Shown here: piece after piece, positions 16,229 through 25,900 of the stretch | Numbering within the stretch: the stretch's first letter is position 1 | Layout of the letters: every line of letters starts with the position of its first letter | The notes under the pieces: model-generated | What the model saw: only the letters and a program-made list of their open reading frames with translations | Databases searched by the model: none | Told to the model about the DNA's origin: nothing | Translations under genes and position numbers: made by a program | Assembly: GCA_036406615.1 (NCBI GenBank) | Contig: DASXAQ010000069.1 | Coordinates: 1 to 64,000 of the forward strand | Length of the DNA: 64,000 nucleotides | Source: DASXAQ01 sp036406615 | GTDB taxonomy: Bacteria > Actinomycetota > UBA4738 | Reading direction: 5' to 3'

Positions 16229-17482
16229 TCAGGTCCCCTGCTCCCACGACGACAGGTAGTGCTCCTGCTCCGCCGTCAGCTCGTCCACGACGACGCCCAT
16301 CGAGGCGAGCTTCAGCCGCGCCACGTCGGCGTCGATGTGCTCGGGCACTCCGTAGACCTTGGGCTGCAGGTCGTCCGCCGCGACGACCCACTCCACCGAG
16401 AGCGCCTGGTTCGCGAACGACATGTCCATGACGGAGGCGGGGTGTCCTTCGGCGGCCGCCAGGTTCACGAGCCGGCCCTCGGCAAGCAGGCTGATGCGCC
16501 GGCCGTCCGGCATCCGGTACTCGTCCACGAACTCGCGAACCCGGCGGGCTTGGGACGCCATCGAGGCCAGCGCCACCTTGTCGATCTCGACGTCGAAGTG
16601 CCCGGAGTTGGCCAGCACGGCGCCGTCCTTCATCGCCTCGAAGTGCTCGCTTCGCAGCACCCCCGTGTCGCCGGTGACCGTGACGAACACGTCGCCCTGC
16701 CGCGCCGCCTCCAACATGGGCATCACCTCGAAGCCCTCCATGACCGCCTCGAGCGCGGCAAGGGGGGCGACCTCGCACACGATCACGCGCGCCCCGAGGC
16801 CGCGCGCACGCGAGGCGACGCCTCGACCGCACATCCCGTAGCCGCACACGACGACCGTGCGCCCGGCCAGCAGCAGGTTCGTCGCACGCACGATGCCGTC
16901 GATCGTCGACTGGCCGGTCCCGAAGCGGTTGTCGAACAGGTGCTTCGTGTTCGCGTCGTTGACGGCGACGATCGGGTAGGCGAGGACGCCGTTTCGCTCC
17001 ATCGCCCGCAGGCGGATCACGCCGGTCGTCGTCTCCTCGGTGCCGCCGCGGATCTCGGCCAGCTGCGCCGGGCGCTCCTTGTGCAGCATCGTGACCAGGT
17101 CGCACCCGTCATCCATCGTCAGCTGCGGGTGACGGTCCAGCACCGCTCCCAGGTGCGAGTAGTACGACTCGTTGTCCTCGCCCTTGATGGCGAACACATC
17201 GACGCCGTCCATCTCGCACAGCGCCGCCGCGGTGTCGTCCTGCGTGGACAGCGGGTTCGACGCGCACAGCGCCACCTCCGCGCCTCCCGCCACCAGCGTG
17301 CGGACCAGGTTCGCCGTCTCGGTCGTGACGTGCAGGCACGCCCCGATGCGAAGGCCGTCCAGCGGGCGTTCCCGCTCGAACCGGTCCCGGATCAACCCCA
17401 GGACGCGCATCTCCTGGTCGGCCCACTCGATGCGCGAGCGCCCCTGTTCGGCAAGCGCGATGTCCTTCACGTCGCAATCCAC
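16229..17482 (-). CDS. ahcY: Adenosylhomocysteinase, short archaeal/Thermotoga type
   Basis: Splits S-adenosylhomocysteine to adenosine and homocysteine using bound NAD. The 417 residues contain the substrate region HVTTETANLVRTLVAGGAEV, SNPLSTQDDTAAAL, VNDANTKHLFDNRFGTGQS and the NAD-binding VVVCGYGMCGRGVASRARGLG. It lacks the roughly 40-residue insertion and the C-terminal Lys/Tyr tail of the eukaryotic and mycobacterial enzymes, ending instead in LTAEQEHYLSSWEQGT, so it belongs to the short form seen in archaea and Thermotoga. The GTG at 17482 follows GGAGGAACC. It lies between the phosphorylase gene (26 bases) and mtnA (11 bases), an evident SAM-cycle operon. Confidence 0.95.
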   Translation of the reverse strand: MDCDVKDIALAEQGRSRIEWADQEMRVLGLIRDRFERERPLDGLRIGACLHVTTETANLVRTLVAGGAEVALCASNPLSTQDDTAAALCEMDGVDVFAIKGEDNESYYSHLGAVLDRHPQLTMDDGCDLVTMLHKERPAQLAEIRGGTEETTTGVIRLRAMERNGVLAYPIVAVNDANTKHLFDNRFGTGQSTIDGIVRATNLLLAGRTVVVCGYGMCGRGVASRARGLGARVIVCEVAPLAALEAVMEGFEVMPMLEAARQGDVFVTVTGDTGVLRSEHFEAMKDGAVLANSGHFDVEIDKVALASMASQARRVREFVDEYRMPDGRRISLLAEGRLVNLAAAEGHPASVMDMSFANQALSVEWVVAADDLQPKVYGVPEHIDADVARLKLASMGVVVDELTAEQEHYLSSWEQGT

Positions 17483-17508
17483 GGTTCCTCCTCGATTTCC
17501 TCGGCCGC

Positions 17509-18369
17509 TCACTTCGCGTCGAGCGGCCCGATCTCCGTCAGCACGTTCTTCAGGATGGCACGAAGGCCTTCCGCGGCACCGGCCGCCGCCGTCAGGACCT
17601 CTTCGTGCGTCACGTCGGCCCCGGCGACGTCGGTGATGCACGAGATGCCCAGCACGCGAAGGCCGAGCGCCACCGCGGCCACGGCCTCCGGCACCGTCGA
17701 CATCCCCACGGCGTCGGCCCCCAAGCGCGCCAGCGCCTCGGTCTCCGCCGGGGTCTCGTACGACGGCCCCGAAACGGCGGCGTAGACGCCATCCAACAGC
17801 GGGACGCCCGCGCGGCCCGCAGCCGAGCGCGCGGCCTCCAGCAGCAGGTGATCGTACACGTGTGCAAGGCCGACGAACGCCGGCTGACCGTCGGGGAAGC
17901 GCCATCCCGCCAGTGGGTTGGCCCCCATCTGGTTGAGGTGGTCGGTGATCAGCATCAGGTCCCCGGCCCGCATCGTCGCGCGCAGGCCGCCGGACGCGTT
18001 CGTCAGCACCAGCACGCCGGCTCCGAGCGCCGCCGCCAGCCTGGGGATCAGCGTGGTCGAACCGATGCCGTGGCCCTCGTACAGGTGGACGCGTCCGGCG
18101 AACACGGCGCCCGGTACGCCGTACAACGTCCCAAGGATCAGGCGGCCCGCGTGCCCGGGCACGGTGGACGCCGGGAACCCGGGCAACGAGGTGAACACGA
18201 ACTCCGTCTCCGGCTCCACGTCCCCCATCAGCGCGTCGCCCAGTCCCGAGCCGAGCACGACGGCGACGCGAGGGCGGATCGACGTTCGCTCGCGCACGAG
18301 GGCCTCCGCCTGTTCGGCGAGGGTGTCGGGGGGGCTCGGGCGACGAACCGGTTCGGGCGTCGGGGTCAT
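17509..18369 (-). CDS. Purine nucleoside / possible methylthioadenosine phosphorylase
   Basis: Trimeric PNP-family phosphorylase of 286 residues: VVLGSGLGDAL (about 37-47), VPGHAGRLILG, RVHLYEGH, LTNASGGL, ITDHLNQMGANPL, GPSYETPAE (Glu205) and GMSTVPEA are all PNP family signatures. At the base-recognition position most PNPs have Asn (ITN or ISN), whereas here it is Asp247 (CITDVAG), followed by His255 in THEEVL. Asn-to-Asp at this site moves PNP toward 6-aminopurines and is also what MTA phosphorylases have. With ahcY and mtnA downstream, an adenosine or MTA phosphorylase is a reasonable inference. The ATG overlaps the upstream isomerase stop (ATGA). Confidence 0.88.
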   Translation of the reverse strand: MTPTPEPVRRPSPPDTLAEQAEALVRERTSIRPRVAVVLGSGLGDALMGDVEPETEFVFTSLPGFPASTVPGHAGRLILGTLYGVPGAVFAGRVHLYEGHGIGSTTLIPRLAAALGAGVLVLTNASGGLRATMRAGDLMLITDHLNQMGANPLAGWRFPDGQPAFVGLAHVYDHLLLEAARSAAGRAGVPLLDGVYAAVSGPSYETPAETEALARLGADAVGMSTVPEAVAAVALGLRVLGISCITDVAGADVTHEEVLTAAAGAAEGLRAILKNVLTEIGPLDAK

Positions 18370-19430
18370 GTCCGAAGGAGATCCTTCAGCCCGGACAGCA
18401 CCGGGATCGGGCTGGGGTCGGTGCCGCGAAGGATCGCGACGTACGCGCTCACGAAGTCGCCGAGCAGGATCAACGTGAACAGCCGCGCGAGGTCCGAGTC
18501 CACGGCATCGTCCGCCCACACCTGGCGCGACTCCAGGCCCGCGTCCTTGATCGCGGCGAGCGTTGCCTCGACGCGGTCGCCGATGCGCGGCGGTTCGCCG
18601 GCATGGCGAAGGACTACCAGTGCGAAGGGGCCGCCGGTCCCGCGAGACCAGCCCTCGATCTCGTTGTGATCGAGCTCGGGGAGCCACGACGCGAACGCCG
18701 GAATCTTCGCGTTCTCGTTCATCTGCGTCTTCCAGCGCGCCGCCGCGGTCTCGGCCGGGCCCTCCGAGCCCCACACGACGGGGGTGCGTTCCCCCAGCCA
18801 CCGGGCCAGGTCCTTGGCCTCGTTCACCGCCAGGCGACGCCCGGGCCCCAGACGCTCGGCCAGCGCATCGACTGCCGCCGCGGCCTCGCCAACCTCCCTG
18901 GACGGGGAGGGGAGCAATCCAATCGCCTCCAGGACGCCGAGCGGCGCGGCGCCGAGGAACCCCAGCGCCTGCCGCGGCATCGGCGCCTCCACGTCGACGC
19001 CCACGCGCGCGGCGCCGTCGCGGCGCGCGAGCGCTTCGAGCCGGCCGCCGCGGCTGATCGCCACCATGCGGCACCCGCGCTCGGCGGCGCTGGCGTACGC
19101 CGACACCGTCTCCTCCGTGTCGCCGGAGAAGGAGACGGCGAGCACGAGCGTGTCGGGCCCACACGCCGCGGGCACGTCGTAGCCCTTGCACACCAGCACC
19201 GGAAGCGGCAGGCGCGGCGCCATCAGGACGCGCAGCACGTCTCCCGCCACGCCCGAGCCGCCCATGCCGCACACCACGATGGATCGAATCCCGTCCCCGG
19301 AGGGCAACCCCGCCGCCCCCACGCCCGCCGCGTACCCGGCGCGCAGCTGCGCGCCGAGCGAAGCGATGTGATCGAGCATGTGTCCCGGGTCGGCGACGGA
19401 GACCGCGGTCAGATCGTCGATGTCGGTCAT
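18366..19430 (-). CDS. Bifunctional phosphoglucose/phosphomannose isomerase (TobH-like)
   Basis: Interconverts glucose-6-phosphate, fructose-6-phosphate and perhaps mannose-6-phosphate. The 354 residues contain two SIS folds: SIVVCGMGGSGVAGDVLR (about 50-67), AVSFSGDTEETVSAY, the catalytic-region motif KTQMNENAKIPAF, and the histidine motif LPELDHNEIEGW. This is the compact archaeal-type PGI/PMI, which actinomycetotes encode beside manB (Rv3256c in Mycobacterium tuberculosis is the equivalent by position). It is followed with a 4-base overlap by the phosphorylase gene and preceded by a Trm112-like gene. Together with manB it links central sugar phosphates to mannose activation. Confidence 0.88.
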   Translation of the reverse strand: MTDIDDLTAVSVADPGHMLDHIASLGAQLRAGYAAGVGAAGLPSGDGIRSIVVCGMGGSGVAGDVLRVLMAPRLPLPVLVCKGYDVPAACGPDTLVLAVSFSGDTEETVSAYASAAERGCRMVAISRGGRLEALARRDGAARVGVDVEAPMPRQALGFLGAAPLGVLEAIGLLPSPSREVGEAAAAVDALAERLGPGRRLAVNEAKDLARWLGERTPVVWGSEGPAETAAARWKTQMNENAKIPAFASWLPELDHNEIEGWSRGTGGPFALVVLRHAGEPPRIGDRVEATLAAIKDAGLESRQVWADDAVDSDLARLFTLILLGDFVSAYVAILRGTDPSPIPVLSGLKDLLRT

Positions 19431-19482
19431 GGGGCCGGCGCGAACGCCGACGTCCTCTCGGCGCCCCGTGCCGAACGGCGCC

Positions 19483-19656
19483 TCACGGTCGTTCGGCTTC
19501 GTCCACGAGCATCACGGGGATGCCGTCGCGCACGGGGTATCGAAGCCCGCACGACGTGCACACGATCAGCTCGCGATCTCCCTCCTGGCGAAGCTCCACG
19601 TTCCCCCGGCAGCTCGGGCACGCCAGGATCTGCATCAGCTCCTCGTCGACCGGCAC
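19483..19656 (-). CDS. Trm112/UPF0434-like small zinc-ribbon protein
   Basis: A 57-residue protein with two cysteine pairs, CPSC (13-16) and CTSC (33-36), framed by ELMQILACP and LRYPVRDGIPVML, the standard Trm112/YcaR pattern. Trm112 proteins partner and activate methyltransferases in eukaryotes and archaea; the bacterial role is less clear. The GTG at 19656 follows AGGAGGCGAAC, a strong ribosome site. It sits between manB and the isomerase, 52 bases before the latter, a position conserved in actinomycetotes. Confidence 0.9.
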   Translation of the reverse strand: MPVDEELMQILACPSCRGNVELRQEGDRELIVCTSCGLRYPVRDGIPVMLVDEAERP

Positions 19657-19711
19657 GTTCGCCTCCTCGGTTCCTCGTCGTCCAGTTCGTTGACGCTCTG
19701 CTCGTGCGAGC

Positions 19712-21055
19712 CTACGCGCCGCCGCGGATGCGCGACAGCACCTCGGACGTCTTGTCCTGCAGCAACTCCGGGGTTCGGGCCTCGACGTTCAGCCGCAGCA
19801 GCGGCTCGGTGTTCGAGGCGCGGACGTTGAACCACCAGTCCTCGTACTCCACCGTCAGCCCGTCCAGCCGATCCTGTCGGCCGTCGCCGTACGCGGCCGC
19901 GAGCGTATCGATCGTCCCCTGCTGGTCGTGCACCTCCGAGTTGATCTCGCCCGACGCGGCGTAGCGGCGAAACGGCGCGAGCAGCTCCGACAGCGGGACG
20001 TCGGCCTTCGACAGCTGGTCCAGCACGACCATCGACGCGACCAGACCGGAGTCCGCGCGATAGTGGTCGCGGAAGTAGTAGTGACCGGAGTGCTCGCCGC
20101 CGAACACGGCGCCGGTATCGGCCATCACCTGCTTGATGAACGAATGCCCGACGCGCGTGCGAACGGGGATGCCCCCGTTTTCCCGGATCACCTCCGGCAC
20201 CGTCCACGAACAGATCAGGTTGTAGACGATCTGGGATCCCGGGAACCGTTCCAGCATCGCCTGCGCAACGAGCGCCGTGACGATCGAGCCGCTCACGTCC
20301 TGCGCCTGCTCGTCGACCAGGAACACGCGGTCGGCATCGCCGTCGAAGGCCAGCCCGACGTCCGCATGATGCTCGAGCACCGTCCGGCGAAGGTCGGCCT
20401 GGTTCTCCGGCTGGATCGGGTCGGCCGGATGGTTCGGGAACGTGCCGTCGAGGTCCATGTACAGCGGCACGAGCGTCGCGGGCAGCCGGTCGAACAGGGA
20501 CGGCACGACCAGCCCGGCCATCCCGTTGGCCGCGTCGGCGGCGACGGTGAGCGGCCGGAACGTCTCCAGATCGACGAACGACAGCAGGTGGTCCAGGTAG
20601 TCGGGGCGCATGTCGCGGTGCTCGACGCCCCCGGAGCCGCCCGCGCGCGCGCCGTTCGCCTCGGCGGCCAGGCCGCGGATCTCGGCCAGCCCCGTGTCCT
20701 GGCCGACCGGCGCCGCGCCGGCGCGGCACAGCTTCAGGCCGTTGTACGACGGCGGGTTGTGACTGGCGGTGAACATCGCGCCCGGCAGCGAGAGCCGCCC
20801 CGACGCGAAGTACACCATGTCGGTGGTCGCCAGATCGATGTCGACGACGCCGACGCCCTCGTCGGTGAGGCCGCGAGTGAACGCCTCCGCCAGCGCCGGC
20901 GACGAGAGCCGGCAGTCGCGTCCGAGCACGACGCGCTCGGCGCCCGACCACGGCCCGAAGGCGCGCCCGATACGGTACGCCGCGTCCTCGTCGAACTCGT
21001 CGGGATAGATGCCGCGGACGTCGTACGCCTTGAAGATGACGTCCAGGTCGACCAT
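19712..21055 (-). CDS. manB: Phosphomannomutase/phosphoglucomutase
   Basis: Moves phosphate between C6 and C1 of mannose or glucose, supplying mannose-1-phosphate for GDP-mannose and surface glycans. The 447 residues have the four-domain alpha-D-phosphohexomutase layout: IFKAYDVRGIYP at the start, the phosphoserine loop MFTASHNPPSYNG (about residue 95), the metal site LAFDGDADRVFLVD, the sugar-binding loop FGGEHSGHYYF and the C-terminal phosphate loop VRASNTEPLLRLNVEA. A TAGAAT box 7 bases before the ATG suggests a leaderless start. A strong hairpin separates it from the upstream DUF3499 gene. It is followed by the Trm112-like gene and the isomerase. Confidence 0.95.
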   Translation of the reverse strand: MVDLDVIFKAYDVRGIYPDEFDEDAAYRIGRAFGPWSGAERVVLGRDCRLSSPALAEAFTRGLTDEGVGVVDIDLATTDMVYFASGRLSLPGAMFTASHNPPSYNGLKLCRAGAAPVGQDTGLAEIRGLAAEANGARAGGSGGVEHRDMRPDYLDHLLSFVDLETFRPLTVAADAANGMAGLVVPSLFDRLPATLVPLYMDLDGTFPNHPADPIQPENQADLRRTVLEHHADVGLAFDGDADRVFLVDEQAQDVSGSIVTALVAQAMLERFPGSQIVYNLICSWTVPEVIRENGGIPVRTRVGHSFIKQVMADTGAVFGGEHSGHYYFRDHYRADSGLVASMVVLDQLSKADVPLSELLAPFRRYAASGEINSEVHDQQGTIDTLAAAYGDGRQDRLDGLTVEYEDWWFNVRASNTEPLLRLNVEARTPELLQDKTSEVLSRIRGGA

Positions 21056-21062
21056 GGCGCGG

Positions 21063-21068
21063 ATTCTA
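21063..21068 (-). promoter_or_regulatory. Candidate -10 box of manB (leaderless)
   Basis: TAGAAT on the minus strand ends 7 bases before the manB ATG at 21055, and no ribosome site lies between. It comes just after the hairpin at 21085-21123, which fits an independent transcript start. Confidence 0.45.
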
Positions 21069-21084
21069 GTCGACCCAACATGAA

Positions 21085-21123
21085 GGCCCCTCCGGGGGGC
21101 TCGAGGCCCGCCCCGGAGGGGCC
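21085..21123 (-). terminator. Hairpin terminator after the DUF3499 gene
   Basis: A perfect 13-bp inverted repeat (GGCCCCTCCGGGG at 21085-21097 with CCCCGGAGGGGCC at 21111-21123) around a 13-base loop, 21 bases after the DUF3499 stop. The downstream T content is modest (TTCATGTT), so termination may be partial. Confidence 0.6.
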
Positions 21124-21144
21124 GGTGCTACATCTCTGTGCGCG

Positions 21145-21339
21145 TCAGCGCTTGCCCACGAGTCCCAGCAGGGAGCCGAGCGGAACGAGCTCGCCGTCGC
21201 GAGACCACCACCGTCGTTCACACGTGTGGCACGTGGTGAACTCCATCGGGGCGTCGTCGACGGTCAGGGTGACCGTCAGCAGTTCCTGCGTACCGCAGGC
21301 AGGGCACTTCGGCGCATGGCTACGAGGCCGCGTCATCAT
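21145..21339 (-). CDS. DUF3499-like zinc-ribbon protein
   Basis: A 64-residue protein with two cysteine pairs (CPAC and CHTC) that would bind one zinc ion, an aromatic/basic centre (CERRWWSRDGE) and a hydrophobic end (LGSLLGLVGKR). Its size, composition and place directly before manB match DUF3499, a family confined to actinomycetotes (Rv3258c occupies the corresponding place in mycobacteria). The function is unknown. Two adjacent ATGs (21339 and 21336) are possible starts, and the open frame continues further upstream to 21498 without cysteine or family features. A strong hairpin follows the stop codon. Confidence 0.72.
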   Translation of the reverse strand: MMTRPRSHAPKCPACGTQELLTVTLTVDDAPMEFTTCHTCERRWWSRDGELVPLGSLLGLVGKR

Positions 21340-21523
21340 GCCTGTAGGTTCGGCATCCCGCTCGGGGTTCCCCGATAGTCCACCTGCGGGGTTTTCGGCT
21401 AACCCGAAGGTCATCCCCCGATCGGCCGTTGGGGGGACATCGCTCGAACCCCTCCGCTCGGGGCGGGCCGGGTCCGAATGCCGCCCGGCGACCGCCACGC
21501 GGCCCTCGGCCGCCCGGTCCCGC

Positions 21524-22939
21524 TCAGGGCGCCGGGCGAGGCGCCGGGATGGGGAGGCCGACCGTCGCGGCGTATCCGGCGCCGGCGCCCGAGGTCGCGA
21601 AGCCGCCGGCCACGATGCCGCCTCCGGCGGCCGTGGCCACCGCCGCGACCGGGACGGTGCCGGCCACGCTCACGGGCACCAGCGCCTCGCGCCCGGCCGG
21701 CACGTCGATGACGCCGAACGACGACAGCACCTCGCCGGACTCGCCAAGCAGGCGGATGCGCACGCGCGCCGCCTTCGACCCCGGGTTCAGCAGCACGATC
21801 GTCGAGGAGCCGCCCGAGTCCGGCACGCTCGGCGGGACGAGCCACGACATCGCGGTGTCGCTGGCGCCGGTGATCGCCGCCGCGTCCCCGGTGGGCCCCG
21901 TCACCTGGAACGCCGCGCCGACCGTCGCGTGGCCGCGAGCCTTCAGGATGATGCCGCCGCCGAGGGTCCCGACGGCCGGGATGGTCACCGCCCGGTTGCC
22001 GGTGAGCGTCGTGCCGGCGGAGGGGCCGAGCGTCGCCAGGTCCCCCTGCGCGACCGTGGTGCCGGACAGGACGGCGGGCTGCGATCCGGGGTTCACGACC
22101 ACGAGGCCGGCCGGCGACCCGTATCCGCCGGCGGGGATGTACCAGCGCGACGCGGGCGCCGGGAGGCCGGCCGCGGCACGCGCCGCTCCCGACGACACGA
22201 CGAGGCTCCCCGCGACGACCCGCCCGAGCTGCGACACGACCTGTGCCGTCACCGTGCGCTCCCCCGGCCCCTCGAGGACGTAGCGGTCGATCTCGATGGC
22301 CTCGGACCGACCGGGGCCCAGCACCTCCGGCGTGAGCGACCCCGGGTGGATGCTTCGGCGTTCGGTTCGAAGCGTCACGCTGAACTCCGCCGGCACGCCG
22401 AACGGATTCATGACGACCAGGTACGCCGTCTCGCCCTTGCCGGTGGACTCGTCGGGCATGAGCCACGTCGGATGCGGCGCGTCGACGCAGCGGGCGGCCG
22501 CCACCGCGGAGCCGGGCGACTCCACGACCGATCCCGCGCCCACCCACGCTCCGAAGTACTCCACTTCCGTCGTCGAGCCGCGATCGGAGGCGTCCACGGG
22601 CCGGTACAGCTGCGCGCCGGGGGCCACGGTGAACGTTCTCGGCGTTCCCGGGCCCTGCGAGCCGAAGGAGGTCACGCGGACGCTCGCGGGAGCGCCGCCG
22701 GGGTTGGTGATCGACACCCACCCGTGCCAACCGGGCCCGCCACCATGTGGGCAGAACCAGGCGCCGGAGAACGGGCCGGCCGGCGCCGACGACGCCGGCC
22801 GGGCCCCCACGCGATCGAGGGCGACGCCGGAGGCGATGACGGCCAGCGCGAGCAGGACGACGGCCACCGCGCGTCCGCGCACGCGCGGTGCGCGACGGCC
22901 CTCGCCCGCATCCGCCGGCGGCGGCATCGCGTCAGACAT
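21524..22939 (-). CDS. DUF5719-like membrane-anchored surface protein
   Basis: A 471-residue protein with a short cytoplasmic N-terminus, one membrane anchor (about 24-44, VVLLALAVIASGVAL), and a large extracellular part made of repeated beta-sandwich-like units. The repeats contain VSITNPGGAPASVRV, LVVMNPFGVPAEF, LVVVNPGSQPAVL and IVLLNPGSKAARVRI, each a strand pair around an (V/L)xNPG motif. This composition and the position after a glycosyltransferase and before DUF3499-manB match the actinomycetote DUF5719 family. The start overlaps the end of the upstream glycosyltransferase gene by 8 bases, so the two are probably made together. The role is unknown, likely in the cell envelope. Confidence 0.75.
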   Translation of the reverse strand: MSDAMPPPADAGEGRRAPRVRGRAVAVVLLALAVIASGVALDRVGARPASSAPAGPFSGAWFCPHGGGPGWHGWVSITNPGGAPASVRVTSFGSQGPGTPRTFTVAPGAQLYRPVDASDRGSTTEVEYFGAWVGAGSVVESPGSAVAAARCVDAPHPTWLMPDESTGKGETAYLVVMNPFGVPAEFSVTLRTERRSIHPGSLTPEVLGPGRSEAIEIDRYVLEGPGERTVTAQVVSQLGRVVAGSLVVSSGAARAAAGLPAPASRWYIPAGGYGSPAGLVVVNPGSQPAVLSGTTVAQGDLATLGPSAGTTLTGNRAVTIPAVGTLGGGIILKARGHATVGAAFQVTGPTGDAAAITGASDTAMSWLVPPSVPDSGGSSTIVLLNPGSKAARVRIRLLGESGEVLSSFGVIDVPAGREALVPVSVAGTVPVAAVATAAGGGIVAGGFATSGAGAGYAATVGLPIPAPRPAP

Positions 22940-25900
22940 CGCGCACCGGCCTTCTCGTGATCCACAGCGCCCACGCCCACAGCAGCGCGAGCGCCACGAT
23001 CTCGATCGTTCGGATCCACTGTCCCGTGAACACGACCTCGAACGGGCCCACGCCGCGCTGCGGCAGGAACCCGACCGTCCAGCCGAACGCGTCGGTCGGA
23101 GATGGAGCCGGGCCGCCGGCCGCGGGCCTCAGCCGCCACCACCCATCGAACTGCTGCGACAGCGTCACCAGCGAACCGTTCGGCGCCGCCGGGCCCCGGT
23201 AGGTTCGACCGCCGCCTTCGAGCGGGACGGCTCCCTGCGGCGACACCATGGCGCGATCGAGACCGCTGCCGCTGCGGGCCGCTCGCGCCCACGTCGGCCC
23301 CGCCACGATCGCGGTGCCCACCGTCGCGTCGTCTCGGTAGACGTCCAGCCCGCCCGCCGGCACCACGACCAGGTCGACCTGGCGATGCAGCGTGTCCGAG
23401 ACGGCCGCCGGAAGGTCGCCGGGCCCGGCCACGATGAAGCGGACGCCGAACGGCGCCAGCAGCGCGCCGCCGTGGGTCGTCGATCCGCTCAGCAACTCCT
23501 CAAGCGCGTGTCGCAGCGCGTCGTACCCCGGCCCGGCGGCCGGCCGGCCGTAGTCCAACGCGGATGCGCCGCCGGGACCGGCGGAGATCGCGTACCGGAT
23601 CGAGCTCGCACCCGACAGGGCCACGTCCTGCACGGGTCCGCCCGGCGCGACGAGCGGCGCCCCGGACCGGCGCCCGACGAACAGCACACGCGAAGGCGGC
23701 CCCGGCGCCTGCTGCACCAGCGCGTAGGCGGCCGGCACGTTGCCCTGGCCGATCGACCATGCGCCGACCGCCGCCTGCCCCGCCTGCGCGACGAGACCGA
23801 CGCCCAGGATCAGCGCCAGCACGGCGGCGCTCACCTGCCGGTAGCCGAAGGTGGCGGTGGCGACGCCGCGCGCGAGCGAGGCGATGCCGAGCCCGACGAG
23901 CAGCGCGTAGCAGAACGCCGCCACCGCGAGGAAGGCCGGCGCGTTCGTCAATCCGAGCGGGAGCCAGCCCTGCGCCGACGCCCACGCCAGATAGATGGAG
24001 AGCACCGCGGCCACGGCGGCGCGCGCCCCGAGCCGGCGCGCCGGCGCCGCGAGCAGGACCAGACAGAGCGCCGCGGCGAGCGGCAGGTACAGGGCCATCG
24101 GCCACGCGCCCGGCGCCGACCCCAGGGCAAGGCGAAGCACCCAGAAGAAGGGCGCCGGCCCCGCGGCGGAGGCAAGGCCGCGGCCGCCCGCGGTGGCGAG
24201 CTCGAGCGCCAGTGGGAACAGCAGCAGGCCGGCACCGATGACCATCGCCACGATCCGCGCGGTCCCCTGGCCGCGGCGCGCCGCGGGCGGGGGCACAACG
24301 AGGGTCGCAAGGACCAGGACCCCGGCGGCCAGCAGCACTCCCGGCGAGAACGAGGCGAGCACCGCGAACCCGATCGCGGCGCCGACGAACCACCGCCGCG
24401 ACCGCCGGACGTCGGCGGGCGTGTAGCTGCGCCACAGCCGGGTCGTCAGCCACGGCAGCCCCGCCAGCACGACCAGGTCCGGGATGCGCCCGAGCGACAG
24501 CGACCACAGGACGACGGAGGACAGCGCATAGCACGACGCGGCCACCACCGACGGGACCGGCGCCTCCGTCCACGACCGCACGGCGCGGTAGCACCCCACG
24601 CCGGCGGCGGCGGGCAGCACCAGCAGCAGGATCTTCTGGAGCAGCGCCGGACTGCCGAACGCCAGGGCGCTGCCCAGCCCCAGCAGCCCGAGCGACGGGC
24701 TCGCGGCCTGCGTCCCGCCCAGGCCCGTGGAGCGAAGGCCCGAGGCGAGCGCGTCGAAGAACCCGCCCGGGGACGAGGGGAACGCGGCGAGCGCGCCGCC
24801 CGACAGCGGCGACGCGCCGGCCAGGTGGCGGTACGCGATCGCGGCGAGGATGGCGAAGGCGGCCCACGCCACCAGGACCGGATGCGAGGCGGCGAACCGT
24901 GCGGCGTGCACGCGGGCGGCAACCGGCGGCGCGTCGGGATCGGCGGGGGCCTCGGTCCGCAGGAAGGGCCCCGCGGCCACCGCCCAGCGCCGCAGCCGGA
25001 CATCGGCCGGCGCCATCAACTGGTTCACCCGGTGATCGCGCGTTCGCCGTTCGCGCTGGACCCGACGTCGGCGGCGCAGCGTTCCCGGCAGGTGCCGGAC
25101 GCTCCAGCCGAGCGCCGCCACCATCTGGTACGCGTCCTCGAAGCGGCGCGTCAGCAACAGAAAGACGGTGCGGACGACGTACTGCACCAGCCATACCGGC
25201 AGGGTCCACGCGAGCGACACCAGCCGGTAGTTCTTCAGCGCGCTGCTCAGCGCGGCGCGCTCGCGCTCGTAGCGAAGCCGGCCCGGCGGCTGCTCGCCCG
25301 GACGCTCCCCTCGCAGGCCGGCCTCCCGATGAAGCGCGACGGCGTCGGGCGTCATGAGGACGCGCATGCCGGCGATGCGCGTACGCCAGCCGAAGTCGAG
25401 ATCCGCGAACCGAGGCATGACCCGTTCGTCGAGGAGGTCCACGTGGTCCAGGACCCGGCGCGACACCAGCATCGCGCATGACGAGACGGCGAGCACGTCG
25501 CGCACGGCGTCGTACTGCCCCTGGTCGATCTCGCCGGCCTCCAGCGGCGAGTAGCGATACCCGAACCGATCGACGGAGAGCCCGACCTCGAGCAGCTCTC
25601 GCGGACGCTCGGGGTCGAGCACCTTCGGTCCGACGACGCCGACATCCTCCATGCGACGCGCGGCGGCGACCAGGTTGCTCACCGCGTCGGGCGCCAGCAC
25701 CGTGTCGTCGTGCAGCACCAGGACGAAGTCCGCGCGCTCGCTCGCCGAATGGCCCAGCGCCTCGGCGGTCGCTCCCGACAGCCCGCGGTCCTCGGCGAGC
25801 TTCGCGACGCGCTCGGGGCCGAGCGTCGATTCGAGCATTCGCACCGACTCGTCGCTGGAGGCGTTGTCCACGGCCAGCACCCCGAGGCGCGGGTAGTCCT

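Noticed and set aside
21340..21523. Possible c-di-GMP, c-di-AMP or other known riboswitch before DUF3499
   Set aside because: I compared the stretch with the conserved cores I know and none matched; only generic hairpins remain.
19928..25481. Two plus-strand open frames of over 1000 codons opposite manB, DUF5719 and the GT2 gene
   Set aside because: Composition is dominated by Arg, Gly, His and Pro, as expected from antisense of GC-rich genes, while the minus-strand products have clear family motifs.
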